Positions 1 through 13,009 of a DNA stretch of 64,000 bases are shown here, in pieces. Source of the stretch: Sinotaia quadrata. Its lineage: Eukaryota > Mollusca > Gastropoda > Architaenioglossa > Viviparidae. The DNA is taken from contig CM054179.1 of assembly GCA_028829895.1 (NCBI GenBank), forward strand, positions 33,893,117 through 33,957,116. Reading direction: 5' to 3'. The notes beneath the pieces are model-generated. The model was not told the origin of the DNA. It saw nothing but the letters and a program-made list of their open reading frames with translations, and ran no database searches. The first letter of the stretch is position 1; every line of letters begins with the position of its first letter. Position numbers and translations under genes: made by a program.

Positions 1-9
1 TGAAAAGCA

Positions 10-579
10 CCCAATATCCATAATGACAAGTGCTCTGTATCCATAATGACAGGCACCCTGCACTATAACAAGTACTCTGTATCCATAACGACAGGCACCC
101 TGCACTATAACAAATACTCTGTATCCATAATGACAGGCACCCTGCACTATAACAAGTACTCTGTATCCATAATGACAGGCACCCTGAACTATAACAAGTA
201 CTCTGTATCCATAATGACAGGCACCCTGTACTATAACAAGTACTCTGTATCCATAATGACAGGCACCCTGTACTATAACAAGTACTCAGTATCCATAATG
301 ACAGGCACCCTGTACTATAACAAGTACTCTGTATCCATAATGACAGGCACCCTATACTATAACAAGTACTCTGTATCCATAATGACAGGCACCCTGTACT
401 ATAACAAGTACTCTGTATCCATAATGACAGGCACCCTGTACTATAACAAGTACTCTGTATCCATAATGACAGGCACCCTGTACTATAACAAGTACTCTGT
501 ATCCATAATGACAGGCACCCTGTACTATAATAAATACTCTGTATCCACAATAATCCACTATGTACATAACGAGAAGCAT
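10..579. repeat. 42-bp minisatellite, about 13 copies
   Basis: A unit of 42 bp built around ctgtatccataatgacaggc followed by accctgtactataacaagta repeats head to tail with only scattered substitutions. Because 42 is a multiple of three, both strands stay open for long stretches; these open frames are repeat artefacts. The array decays on its right side into diverged relatives. Confidence 0.95.
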
Positions 580-1260
580 ATGGCACCCGTAATAACAAGC
601 ACACTATGCATAACGACAAGCATACTGTTCGTGGAATGATAAACACACTGTTTATATAACTATAAACAAACTGTCCCATAACGACACTCACACTGTACCG
701 TAAAGCCAAACACCATATGTAAAGAGAAGCACACTTTACACTTAATGAGAAGCATTTTGCACAAGAAACTATTAACACGTTGTGCACAAAAGACAAACGC
801 ATACTAACCGTACCAATAAAACAATACATTTAACGACAAGCATATTGAAAACACAATGACAAACAATTTATACGTAATTAAATGCATACTTTTCAAATAA
901 TGACACAGGTACTTTCATATAATAGAAAAATTCTGTTTAGGTAACTATATCAGTGCGAACACAAAGTAAGCATAATGACAAACGCCTGTTCACGTAGCAA
1001 TTATTCAATTCATATAAATGACATAAAGATAGATTTTTACAAATAACAAACAAGCTTATTTTTCCCACTGACAAGCAAACATTTCATGTAAAAGTAGATA
1101 ATGACAGACTACTTTTATTATATCTGTCCACATACCTTCATATAATCTCGAGAAACATTATTTCCTTTAATGACAAAAGTACTTTTATATATCAATACAC
1201 ATACTTTTCAAATAACAAAAACAAACGTTACATATAACGACAGATACAATTTTTATGCCA
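580..1260. repeat. Diverged tandem-repeat tract
   Basis: Short related blocks such as ataacgacaagcatactg and aatgagaagcattttgc recur with irregular spacing. They look like decayed units of the flanking arrays. No gene is visible. Confidence 0.5.
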
Positions 1261-1261
1261 T

Positions 1262-1835
1262 GGCAAACATACTTTTCAAATAGCAACCAACACACATTAC
1301 TTATAACGACAGATATATTATTTTTTTGTACAAAGGCAAACATACTTTTCAACACACGTTACATATAACAAGAGATATACTATTTTACATAATGGGCAAA
1401 TATACTTTAAAAAAAATAATAAATAGTATATATAATTATAACGACAGACATACCATTTTACACAATGGCAAACATACTTTTCCTATCAACCAACATACGT
1501 TATATATAATGACAGATTAATATTTCACACAATGGCAAACATACAATTCCTATAACAACCAACATACGTTATATATAAAACGACAGATTAACTATTTCAG
1601 ACAATGGCAAACATACTTTTCCAATAACAACAACGTACATTATATATAATGACAGATATGCTATTTTACACAATGGCAAACATACTTTTTCTATAACACC
1701 AGCATACGTTATTTATAATGAGAGATATGTTATTTTACACAATGGCAAACATACTTTTAGTATAACACCAACATACGTTATATATAATGAGAGATATGCT
1801 ATTTTACACAATGGCAAACATACTTTTCCTAAAGC
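1262..1835. repeat. About 69-bp minisatellite, roughly 8 copies
   Basis: The block aatggcaaacatactttt, then accaacatacgttatatata, then gacagatatgctattttaca recurs about every 66-70 bp. The last copies are nearly identical and the left ones are more diverged. Confidence 0.85.
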
Positions 1836-2024
1836 AACAGGCATAATACGTACCCCCTCGAACCACTAACTTAGAAAAATATACATTTAGAACTTACGAT
1901 GACTAATATTGTCACTATAATATTACGTACATTACGAAAGGGTGTAGACAGCTTGCATTACTTTTAACTAAAATAACTGAGCTGTGATAAGTTATTTTTA
2001 CATATTAAGTACAAGAAAGAAAGA

Positions 2025-2215
2025 GGACTGGAAAAGAGAAAGAGAAATTGTGAGGGAGTGCGAAGGAGAAGAAAATCATAAGCTGAAAGAGAGAGAGAGA
2101 GAGACAGAGAGAGCGAGCGAGAGAGAGACAGAGAAAGAGAGAGGTGGGGGAGTTAAATTGAAAAAAAACCGGGAGATCTGAAGCTAGGGAGAGGGAGGGA
2201 GAGAGCGAATTGGAG
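2025..2215. repeat. GA-rich purine tract
   Basis: Almost uninterrupted purines on the + strand, with imperfect (GA)n and aaag blocks. An open frame here is low complexity only. Confidence 0.85.
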
Positions 2216-2293
2216 AGAAAATTTACTGTTAAAAATGTTTAAGATCTTTACAGAGAACATATGGAATGAAGTAAAATATTATTTCTTGCGCTC

Positions 2294-2400
2294 AGCAAAA
2301 CGCCGACCTACAAAGGATCAAAGAGCCATTAGTGGATAGCAAGGCAGCAAAACGCCGACCTAGAAAGAATCAAAGAGCTATTAGTGGATAGAAAGGCAGC
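2294..2400. repeat. 52-bp direct duplication
   Basis: Two adjacent copies of a unit starting cagcaaaacgccgaccta differ at only a few positions. The following 2400-3240 is unique sequence with no recognisable gene. Confidence 0.8.
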
Positions 2401-3254
2401 AAAACTTAACATCGAAGTGCGCTCCCACTTATTTAACATTCTAAAACTATGGAATGTATCCATCTATGGCAGAATAAATTTGCCTAACACTATTTCTATT
2501 TGTTGCCAATGTAAACATGACCCGACCCTTGGGTACTTCTTATGATGATATTTTTGAGTTGGAGTAAATAACTCAGGTAAAGAATATGCTAGAACTTGCT
2601 GATGCAATCCAAACCAGTTCCAACTGGATGAATAAATTTCTGACTAATAGTCTCACACTTGTTCATAATCTTCCAATGGGGATAGACCGAAAGTTATTTT
2701 GTTGAAGAAGTCCTATATTCTGATTTTGATTCTGATATTGATTTTGACATAACTCTAGTCCGGTCATAAAGGTGATATTTAGCTTATGGTAAGTTAAGTG
2801 ACTGATAAAGAAAGTATGGACTTATAAATATTTCATATATGTTTGCTATTGATCTATGATTTGAACTGGATAATGCTTCTGTAATCAAACCACTATTTCT
2901 AAATTCATTAATTTGATTATGTTGTACATTAACTGGATTATGTTGTACATTATACTTGTGAATTTTTTGATTGATATTCTATTTCTTATGATGCGTGTGT
3001 ATCGGACTCGTGAGTATTGTTGCAGGCTTTGTAAGTTGGGAATGTTTGTAAGAGAGAAAGGAGTTTAGAGAAGAAATATGGCTGAAATTTAAAAGCTGTC
3101 TTAATTTACTTTTGCAGAGAACAGTACACTTTTTTCCTGTGATGCTTTTGATCCACTTCAGACTGCAGTGACTATTGTACTCTACCGGATTCCGTTGGTG
3201 TGTGTACAATCCAGCATTATTGTTGAACTTATCAGTAAAGTGTTACTGAAAGTT

Positions 3255-3560
3255 GATTCTTGTGAATTCAAATGATAATTAAGCAGTAGATGACTAAATT
3301 GTCATAATTAAACAGCAAACATAAAGACCATTTCAATGATAATTAAATAGAAGATGAGTAGACAATTATACTTAAACAGGAGACGGGTAGAGAAAGATAT
3401 TATAGAAGACAAATAGACAGTGATAATTAATCAACAGTCATGTAGACCAGTTCAATGATAATTAAACAGTAGTCAAATAGTGATAATTGAAAAGCAGACA
3501 GTAGATATTGATAAATAAACAGTAGGCAATTAGACAGTAATAATTAAACAACAGGCATGA
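3255..3560. repeat. Degenerate tandem repeat (aattaaacagtagac type)
   Basis: Variants of gataattaaacagtagac and agacaattagacagt recur about every 25-50 bp. The array is old and irregular. Confidence 0.6.
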
Positions 3561-3569
3561 AGACCAGCT

Positions 3570-5000
3570 GCCCATCTGACTATTATCAATGACGTGACGC
3601 ACGGCCAACTTGTTTACATACTCAGAGAAGTTCGCACGTCCTCAGGCAGCGCAAGACCACCTTTTACAATAGTCGTCATTGTGAACAATCATTTGAAATA
3701 TTGAATTAATTAATGCAAACACTTCAAATATTGAAAAGTGTGAATGTTTAGTAATAAGTTAAAACACTGAACTTTATTTATGATAAGCAAATATTTCTTA
3801 CTGGCAAGACCGGACCGTCATAGAACTGTCCTTACTGTTTGCCCAAGTGAGCCGGGTGGGTTTTGTGGGGTAGTAAGGGGAAGGGATAGGTAGGCTTGCA
3901 GTGGGCGAACACATAGTGTTTACGCACGACCTGCCCAAACCTTAGCACACGTCATTCTGAATGAATCCCGTGTCTGCTCTAATTCACGTCACTTTTCGGC
4001 CCTTTACTGTTTTTCTCTCCACACAACGGGGAACGGGGCGCGGGCACTTTTGTCTAGCTAGCCTTGAAAAACATTCAAGCAGTCACGCACTGCTTTCTTT
4101 GCCTCATGAAGTCAGAGGTAATTCGCAACTGAAAACTTAATTCAGGTCGTGACCGAACTATTTTTGACTTCCGTATACGAGTGTTTCATCTGTTTCTCAA
4201 TTTTATTTGGCGGATAACTGGGTACCAAGGAAGAGTTTATGTCATATTCAATATGATCTTGTTGATTCGCCATACTAAAGCCGGTAAGTACCAAGTTCAG
4301 TATTCAGTTAACACTTAAGATTTTCTCTGTTTGAGCGTTTGGATGAGAAATGTACAACCTGATGACGTGTTAGTACCTGTAAGACGAACGGCATTTTAAC
4401 GGACCGTCGCGAGAAGACTATTTATAGGGTCAAGACCGTAACATGTTTGTGCGCATTACCTGCACAGGACGTCAACAGTTCGTGACTAAGAGCAATTAAG
4501 CACACTGAACTCTGAGGCCGTTTGTGTAAATGTCATAGTAGCGTGGGTGTAACTGTCATATGAAAGTAAAGCGTGGGCTGGAGTGTTTATTAGACTAATT
4601 TTCAGCGGCTTGTATTAACTCTTTCGCTATATATACTAAAGCTCTGTAATGTACTCCCCTCCACTTTACAACCACTGTGATGCAGGAATGAATGCGTGCA
4701 ATGTTTACAATGTTTATCAAATCAGTCAAGTGGAGAGAAATCTAACGAAAGGGCTAACTTGTTTTATATATATGAAGCATTTGTTAATTTAAAACACTAT
4801 CATTTCAATTTCGCAGGCAAGCCCACTGTATTTTCGGTCTGATAATAGAACAATCAAACCAAACTGTTCCTGTCAATGTAGGCTACTTCCAGTACACGTG
4901 TTTGGGCGATATGTTGACTTGAAATGTGTATCCAGTACGCACAAAAATACAGGTGTCTAAAGACGTAATTCAATTTGCTCTTAGTACACTTAGTAAGGTC
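3570..5000. other. Unique, more GC-rich block without a recognised gene
   Basis: This is one of the few longer stretches without tandem repeats in the left third. It has more CpG than its surroundings. There is a strong splice-donor-like ccggtaagta at about 4280-4289. It could hold a promoter or a non-coding first exon, but no coding frame is convincing. Confidence 0.3.
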
Positions 5001-5009
5001 TCCTGTATT

Positions 5010-5300
5010 CTGTGTAGTATGATTGGCTGTATGTCTAGGTAGTATGATTTGCTGTATGTCTATGTAGTATGATTTGCTGTATGTGTGTGTAGTATGATTG
5101 GCTGTATGTCTATGTAGTATGATTTTCTGTATGTGTGTGTAGTATGATTGGCTGTATGTCTATGTAGTATGATTGGCTGTATGTCTATGTAGTATGATTT
5201 GCTGTATGTCTATGTAGTATGATTGGCTGTATATCTATGTAGTATGATTTGCTGTATGTGTGTGTAGTATAATTTGCTGTATGTCCGTGTAGTAGGATTT
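5010..5300. repeat. 25-bp minisatellite, about 11 copies
   Basis: The unit agtatgatttgctgtatgtc plus tatgt repeats, with variants gattggctg and gtgtgtgtag. Confidence 0.92.
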
Positions 5301-5639
5301 GCAGTATATCCATTAGTGTATTGGTCCTTATAGGGTGATTTGTTGTATGTCTATGAAGTGTGATCTTCTAAATATAGAAAGATATTTTCAGAACATTTAG
5401 TATGATCTGCCGACTACACTTAGTTTGATTGCTCTGTATATAGGCCTATTATTAGCATGTAAGATAAATCTATTTGTCAAAAGTATACATTATCAATCTG
5501 TTTGTCAAAAGTAAGCCTTTGTATGTTCAATCGATACCAGAAGCTTGCTTTGATTTCATTTTGTATGCAAGGTAAATTTTGTATATGTCAAAGTTTTGTT
5601 TAGACGGATCTTTGAGCATACTAAACACAACTTGACTGT

Positions 5640-5745
5640 AGGATACCCTGTAAGTAAACATTACGAATAGACTGTAAGATATATATATATATATATAATA
5701 CACTAGGACGACCCGTAAGTAAACATTACAAATAGACTGTAAGAT
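5640..5745. repeat. Two-copy repeat around an (AT)n run
   Basis: The block gtaagtaaacattac followed by aatagactgtaagat occurs at about 5650 and 5711. An (AT) run lies between the copies at 5680-5698. Confidence 0.7.
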
Positions 5746-5834
5746 TAAATTGCATAAAGTTCTGTGCAGTTACAACTCAATGTATTTATAAAGCGGGTGG
5801 AGAAATTATACGTAACTATTCGGTGATATATGTA

Positions 5835-6000
5835 CATGTATTAGTTATGTGATGTGGTGTGATATGAGTTATTTATTGGCCTCCAGGTCTGTGATGTTGT
5901 GTGGTATGAGTTATTTATTGACCTATAGTTCCTTGATGTGGTGTGGTATGGGTTATTTATTGACCTCCACATCTAGTATAAGTTATTTATTGGTCTCCAG
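5835..6000. repeat. Degenerate minisatellite, about 4 copies
   Basis: The core gatgtggtgtggtatgagtt followed by atttattgacctcca repeats at about 50-bp spacing. Confidence 0.75.
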
Positions 6001-6228
6001 TATATAAACGGCTCTTCTCTTTAAAAATAGTTGTCTTCTAGTACATAAACGGTTCTTGACTTTAATAGTTGTCTTCTAGTACATAAACGGTTCTTGCTTT
6101 AATAGTTGTCTTCCAGTACATAAACGGCTCTTGACTTTAATAGTTGTCTTCTAGTACATAAACGGTTCTTGCTTTAATAGTTGTCTTCCAGTACATAAAC
6201 GGCTCTTGCTTTAATAGTTGTCTTGTAC
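6000..6228. repeat. About 37-bp minisatellite, 6 copies
   Basis: The unit tctagtacataaacggttct followed by tgctttaatagttg repeats with small indels. Confidence 0.88.
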
Positions 6229-7150
6229 ACTTGAGTAGTTTCCTTTACTCTAACTGCTTTCTTGTTCACTTTTGAGTACATTTCTTTATTTTAAGTACCT
6301 TCCCCTGTTTATTACTGAATAGTTGTCCTGTTCATTGCATACTTTTCTTGTTCATATTTGAGAAAAATTCCTTTTCTCTTTGGATTTTACTATTGTATAC
6401 TTTTTCTTGTTCTCTGCTGAATAGGTGTATTGCTCGCTAGTACTTTCCTGTTCATTGTTTGGCTATTTTTCTGTACACTGTTGAGTGTCTTATCTGTTCA
6501 CTGTTATGTGCTTAGCCTGTATACACTATTGTCGACTGTTTTCTTCGTTACTGTTGGTTACTTTTCTTTTCGCTTTGGAGTACTTGAACTATTCATTGCC
6601 AGGTACTTTTCCTGAGTACTTGAACTATTCATTGCCAGGTACTTTTCCTGAATACCTGAACTGTTCATTGCCAGGTACTTTTCCTGAGTACTTGAACTAT
6701 TCATTGCCAGGTACTTTTCCTGAGTACTTGAACTATTCATTGCCAGGTACTTTTCCTGAGTACTTGAACTGTTCATTGCCAGGTACTTTTCCTGAGTACT
6801 TGAACTGTTCATTGCCAGGTACTTTTCCTGAGTACTTGAACTATTCATTGCCAGGTACTTTTCCTGAGTACTTGAACTATTCATTGCCAGGTACTTTTCC
6901 TGAGTACTTGAACTGTTCATTGCCAGGTACTTTTCCTGAGTACTTGAACTATTCATTGCCAGGTACTTTTCCTGAATACTGTTGAATACCTGTCTTGATT
7001 TTGTTCATTGTTGTGTTGTGTACATTTTATTATGATTATAGGATGTTTTCGTGTTTACTGTTGAGTACTTTCCCCTTTTACCTATTCAGTACATGTCTCA
7101 TTAATTGTTGTGAATTTTTTTCTGTTCACCGTTGAGTATCTTTCCTAAAA
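6229..7150. repeat. 36-bp minisatellite (about 11 clean copies at 6580-6985) with degenerate flanks
   Basis: The clean core is gagtacttgaactattcatt followed by gccaggtacttttcct, 36 bp. The flanks contain decayed forms such as ctgttcactgttgagtac. Being a multiple of three, the array is open on both strands as 12-residue peptide repeats; neither reading looks like a real protein. 7150-7500 is unique sequence without a visible gene. Confidence 0.93.
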
Positions 7151-7499
7151 TTAGTTCGATTTCTTAAAGTGAATCTATCTGATGTTCCTTTCTGACACTA
7201 CTATGACGTCATGCCTGTGAAGATGTTTAGTGCATAGTAGGAATTTCGTTTGAAAACACGCTAGTATTGCACTCACGTTACTTGAGGCAACTACTTCTAA
7301 GATAGTGTTGGGCGTGGTGGTAGTAGTCTGGTGGCACATATTACATATTTTCCGTACACGACAGTCCTCAGTAAATATCAGACAGTATCCATGGTTTATT
7401 TAGATTTGAAGGTGGGAAAGTGCATTTAAACTCAGTTTGATGAAGGATCTTTTGTTTTCATGATGCGAGCTGAAAGATGCCAAGGAAAGTACATAGATA

Positions 7500-8170
7500 T
7501 GTTTTAAACTTGGAACTCTCCGTATGCATTTCATCACATTCACCTTTCATATATTCACATGTTCATCCTCGCAATACACTTCATGTACAAGTGTATTTCT
7601 ATTATGCATGTGATCACAATGACAAATCTTTTCGATAAAGCAGATATTAACATGCCTATTATCACAATATCTACATTTCCCATATAATCACACAATTATA
7701 ATCAGTCCTTTGATAATATACTTTCCTTTCGTGTAAAAGCAGATATTAACATCATATGACAATAAGATATTACCATTCCTCTGATAACAAATCAAATACT
7801 AATGCGCCTTTGACCACAATACTAATCTTTCCTTGATATCATATTGTATCATTCATATCATCAATACAAATACCTTTTCTCTATACACCGATATTGATGT
7901 CTGTGATCATAATGACTACATTTGTAAATAAGCCATCTCTATGTTAGGTCAGATAATTACTTTTCCTTAGAAAAGCAAAATTTAATAATCCTATTAAAAT
8001 AATAATTTCCCTGTGCATTGTTTTTTCACGTACCACTAATCACAACAACCATCATTTCTTCACAGAGAGGTTTTCACATACCTCTTTGACATATTTGGAC
8101 ACCTATAATCGCAATACTTACAAACATATTTATATAATTAAAATATTCATATTTTCTTTGCACACATATA
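7500..8170. repeat. Degenerate AT-rich tandem tract
   Basis: Variants of ataatcacaatactaatctt recur irregularly. They look like an old array. 8170-8480 is unique AT-rich sequence with an A11 run near 8280. Confidence 0.5.
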
Positions 8171-8489
8171 TTTGTGCCTATTACCATATATAAATGTTTA
8201 TCTACATCGGAGAGGTCCAACTTAATCAACCCCGATAGCCAAATAGACCAACACTTTAAAGTTCGCGGGCCATTTATAAAAAAAAAAAAATCATACCATA
8301 TAATTAAAGAAATACATTTATATCAGAGCGGAGCACAAAGCAATGTTACGCGAGTCACATTTTGCTCTCGGGACTGCATCTGGACCATGCATATCTTCAC
8401 TTCGTAAAAATTTCTATTTTTTTATATCTGATGTAACAGTAAATTTAACTTATGCATATCTTCTAACACTTCCAGCTGTAAAAAGTACT

Positions 8490-9290
8490 TTTTGATTGCA
8501 TTTATCCTATTGTCATGTAGTAATTTCTCCACCTGCTATTTTCTAACACTTCTAAATACAAATTCAACATTTATTTTTGCTGTCTCTATGTCTATTACTA
8601 TCTTTTCTTTGCTGCATCTATATTATTATAATTTTTACCTGTATCTATATCTCTTCTCTTTTGTTTGTTGTATGTAAGCCTATTATCATCCTTTGTGTCT
8701 ATTATCATCTTTTGTCCCCTAAGTTAAATATTTTTCGTTAGCTGCATCTATGTCTATTATAATCTTTTGCTTGCCGTGTCATTCTGTTGTCATCTTTTGC
8801 TTGCCGTGTCATTCTTTTATCATCTTTTGTTTGCCGTGTCATTCTGTTATCATCTTTTGCTTGCCGTGTCATTCTGTTATCGTATTTTGTTTGCCGTATC
8901 ATTCTGTTATCTTTTGTTTGCGTGTCATTCTGTTATCATCCTTTGTTTGGGTGTCTTTTTGTTATCATTTTTTGTTTGCGTGTCATTCTGTTATCATCGT
9001 TTGTTTGCTGTATGAATGTCTAATATAATGTTTTGTCTGATGTTTGTACGTCTTTTATCATATTTTGCTTGCTGGTTCTATATCTATATAAGTTATCATT
9101 TTTTGTTTGCTATATCTGTCTTTATGATCCTCTGTTGCACCTGCATCTATTATAATCTTTTATTTGCTGTATGTATGTCTGTTATCATATTTTGTGTGTT
9201 GTATTTGTCTTTTATCATCTTTTGTTTCCTATATCTGTCGCTTATCATCTTTTGTTTACTGCAACTTTCTTTTACCTTCTTTCGTTTGCA
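8490..9290. repeat. 30-bp minisatellite (core 8750-9020) with degenerate flanks
   Basis: The unit catcttttgcttgccgtgtc followed by attctgttat repeats about nine times. All three + frames stay open, which explains the cysteine- and leucine-rich translations. Confidence 0.9.
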
Positions 9291-9692
9291 GTATCTGTGT
9301 CCATTATCATCTTGTGTTTGTTGTATCTGTGTCCATTATCATCTTGTGTTTGTTGTATCTGTGTCTGTTATCATCTCTTGTTTGTTGTATCTGTGTCCAT
9401 TGTCATCTTTTGTTTGTTGTATCTGTGTCCATTATCATCTCTTGTTTGTTGTATCTGTGTCCATTATCATCTCTTGCTTGTTGTATCTGTGTCCATTATC
9501 ATCTCTTGTTTGTTGTATCTGTGTCCATTATCATCTTTTGTTTGTTGTATATGTGTCCATTATCATCTCTTGTTTGTTGTATATGTGTCAAAGATCATCT
9601 TTTGTTTATTGTATCTTTGTTATCATCTCTTGTTTGTTGTGACTGTGTCTAGGATCATCTTTTGTTTGTAGTATCTGTGTCTGTTATCATAA
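9290..9692. repeat. 32-bp minisatellite, about 13 copies
   Basis: The unit tttgttgtatctgtgtccat followed by tatcatctcttg repeats. It shares the catctttt(g)ttg theme with the 30-bp array on its left and may have evolved from it. The remaining 9692-10090 is unique AT-rich sequence. Confidence 0.93.
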
Positions 9693-10094
9693 AGGCACGA
9701 AACACGCACCCTACCTGTAGTGTAAGTAAAATATCAGACGCTTTCGAATTAAATGTTGTGAAATGTGTAATAGCAATTCAGTTACTACCTCCACATTCAA
9801 TTTGATATTTATATATATATATTCATAAGATTTATTTTTGTCTTTAGCCATCTTGTGCTTTTTTCAGTAGTGGTCTCCTATCAGTGATTCTATACATTAG
9901 AATGTTACATGACACTGAACTTAAATTTTAAAGTTCACGAACTAAATCAAATGTTTCTTATATATTTACACTTAATATCCAAACGTATTTATCTTTTATA
10001 TTTTTTCTTTACACTAAGCTAATTAGTAGATGATCTTTCTTGTTTGTTCTAATCTCTACTATTAATTCCTAATCTCTCGATTGATTGGCTGCAA

Positions 10095-10300
10095 CTTTAT
10101 TCACGAATCCCTATTGTGCGTTGCACATTTCTGGACACACGATTTAACTCTCAAATCTTTTTTATTCTTGCACTTTTCTGGACACACGATTTTTTACTTT
10201 ATTTCTTTTGCACGTTTCTGGACACACGATTTAACTCTCGAATCTTTTTTTTAAAATTTCTTTTGCACTTTTCTGTACACAGCACGCACTGATATCTTTG
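10095..10300. repeat. Short array of about 4 copies
   Basis: The block tttctggacacacgatttaa followed by ctctcgaatctttttt recurs about every 55-60 bp. Confidence 0.75.
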
Positions 10301-10820
10301 ATACATTTTGCATGTTTCTACTCGTAGCATTCAGATTATTAATCTTCGAAAAGTCTTGTATTTTCTGGTCACGACACTAAACTCATTCATTCTTGCTATG
10401 TCTTGCATGTTTCTGGTCACGACACTAAACTCATTCATCCTTGCTATGTCTTGCATGTTTCTGGTCACGACACTAAACTCATTCATCCTTGCTATGTCTT
10501 GCATGTTTCTGGTCACGACACTAAACTCATTCATTCTTGCTATGTCTTGCATGTTTCTGGTCACGACACTAAACTCATTCATCCTTGCTATGTCTTGCAT
10601 GCTTCTGGACACGACACTAAACTCATTCATCCTTTCGGTCTTGCATGTTTCTGGTCACAACACTTATTCATTCACATTTCCCTATTAACTCTGGCTTTTT
10701 AATTATATTTAACTAAATTCTTTAGTTCTTGATCTGTTTTATATTTTTCTGGTCTCATTCATTTAACTTCTTAATCCTTGACCTGTATTGTTCTTCTGAT
10801 TTCAACTTAAGAACGTGATT
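10300..10820. repeat. 48-bp minisatellite, about 6 clean copies at 10340-10660
   Basis: The unit tcttgcatgtttctggtcac followed by gacactaaactcattcatcc repeats. The tttctggacac core is shared with the array on the left, so the two arrays probably have one origin. The right flank to 10820 is decayed. 10820-11430 is unique and carries no recognised gene. Confidence 0.93.
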
Positions 10821-11429
10821 CGCTAATCCTTGGGCTGCTTTTGTATGACTCCTATCTCTATACCATCTTTGTACTCTTTGAATTATACTGTATTTTATGA
10901 TATGCACACAGATTATCTGCCCATGCTTTGTCTTGTATGTTCTTGTCTTGATCGAATTTGTATATATTTTGTATATTTATTGCATTCATTATCCCTTGGC
11001 TGGGAAGATGCCATCCTACCTTTATTACTCATATAAACAAACAATCGTGTTTTTTAAAATACGGACGGGTAAATCGGCATTAGCTGAATATAAATGCAAA
11101 TTATCATTGTAATATTTTCAACTATGCAGATTAATTTACTTGGCATTAGGTTCAGATTAATATATTTATAGAATAAACAATTGATAAACGGAACTCGACG
11201 ACAATCACTGATCTATGAAGGAATGCAACTCTTAACAACTTTCTTCCGTTTGCAGACAATGCTCTTGTGACCTCGATTTAAAATGTTAATCTTGAAATTT
11301 AATACTAAGGATGATCCAGTTAAATTTGTATTTTCTGCCAAGTGCTTTATTTCGTTATTTATTTCAGTAGGTGTCTTTGTTAAAATGGAGATTGTGAATT
11401 CAGCTGTAGATCATCAGGCACATCTGTCT

Positions 11430-11604
11430 GTTCTCGGCTTTCAATCACAGTAAACTGTCAATTGAAATATATATTTGCCCATTGCTTTCATTCATGTAAA
11501 CTGTCAGTTGAAATATATATTTGTCCACTGCTTTCATTCATTGTAAACTGTCAATTAAAATATATATTTGCCCATTGCTTTCATTCATTATAAACTTGTC
11601 ATTT
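11430..11604. repeat. 47-bp minisatellite, left part of a larger array
   Basis: Three to four copies of tgtaaactgtcaattgaaat followed by atatatttgcccattgcttt. The same theme continues on the far side of the (CA)n tract. Confidence 0.88.

Positions 11605-11697
<93 letters not shown>
11605..11697. repeat. (CA)n microsatellite, about 45 repeats
   Basis: Uninterrupted dinucleotide run that splits an older 46-47-bp minisatellite. Confidence 0.98.
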
Positions 11698-12345
11698 TTA
11701 TTTGACTATTGCTTTTAGTTATTGAAAGCTGTCGATTAACAGAGATATTTGCCCATTGCTTTCATTCATTTCATAAACTTGTCAATTGACATATGTATAT
11801 TTGCCTATTGCTTTTAGTCATTATATGCTGTTGATTAGCAAATGATTTTGCCCATTGCCTTAGTTGTTGTAGGCTGTCGATTACAGATATATTTGCCTAT
11901 TGTTTTAGTCATTGTAAGCTGTCGATTAGCAGATATATTTGCCCATTGTTTTAGTCATTGTAAACTGTCGATTAGCAGATATATTTGCCCATTGTTTTAG
12001 TCATTGTAAACTGTCGATTAGCAGATATATTTGCCCATTGTTTTAGTCATTGTAAGCTGTCGATTAACAGATATATTTGCCCATTGTTTTAGTCATTGTA
12101 TGCTGTCGATTAACAGATATATTTGCACATTGTGTTTTAGTCATTGTAAACTGTCGATTAACAGATATATTTGCACATTGTTTTAGTCATTGTAAACTGT
12201 CGATTAACAGATATATTTGCCCATTGTTTTAGTCATTGTAAACTGTCGATTAACAGATATATTTGCCCATTGTTTTAGTCATTGTAAACTGTCGATTAAC
12301 AGATATATTTGCCCATTGTTTTAGTCATTGTCAGCTGTCGATTAA
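11698..12345. repeat. 46-bp minisatellite, about 14 copies
   Basis: The unit cattgttttagtcattgtaa followed by actgtcgattaacagatata repeats. It is very homogeneous in the centre and more diverged at both ends. Confidence 0.95.
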
Positions 12346-12629
12346 CATTTATACTAACCCGTTGCTTCAGTCGGCATCAGATTATTGTAAATTTAAATAA
12401 GTACGAATGTATTGACACTCATTTTAGTTTTTATGCGGTAATTATAAATTATTAATATAATTGTTCAATGTATGCTTTAATTAGTATATCGATGTTATGG
12501 ATAAAGAAGTTAACGTGCCAATGGATAAAATACTGACACAAACTGTCGTGTCCTTGATTTAGTTAATACTTAGTGATGCTGGGAAAAAGTATCTATGTAA
12601 TATTGTCCATACTTTTAATTAGTATTTAT

Positions 12630-12930
12630 GTACTGTGTAATGCTGACATTTACTTTATGAATATTATTCAAACAGCGGTCCGGCATTAAAGTTAAATGAA
12701 TACATGTGCTAGAGATTCATCGTGCTTGGTTAAATAGTCGACACTTATTTTATGACGATTATTCAAACAGCAGTTCGACACTAACTATAACCAAGCATAC
12801 ATGTAGTAGTGTAGAGAAATATTAAACTTGACCGAATATCATACATATGTCATTGTAGAGAGATATTAAACTTGACCGAATATCATACATATGTCAGTGT
12901 AGGGAGAAGTAGGACTTGACCAAGTATCAT
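12630..12930. repeat. Degenerate short repeats
   Basis: Two diverged copies of a block with attattcaaacagc are followed by about three copies of agatattaaacttgaccgaa followed by tatcatacatatgtca. Confidence 0.7.
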
Positions 12931-13009
12931 ATATGTGCTAGTGCAGAGATTCAACTCAAATTATTCAGTTGTTCAAGGTCGTCCTCCTCCGCACAAATGT
13001 ACGTGACTT

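Noticed and set aside
46..639. 197-codon repeat protein on the + strand, with a minus-strand partner
   Set aside because: The frame exists only because the unit is 42 bp; the opposite strand is open too, and there is no unique protein domain.
6485..6985. Open frames of 166 and 132 codons on opposite strands
   Set aside because: Both are translations of the 36-bp array.
8750..9671. Several overlapping 80-208-codon frames, Cys/Leu-rich
   Set aside because: All three + frames are open through the 30- and 32-bp arrays; this is repeat composition, not a membrane protein.
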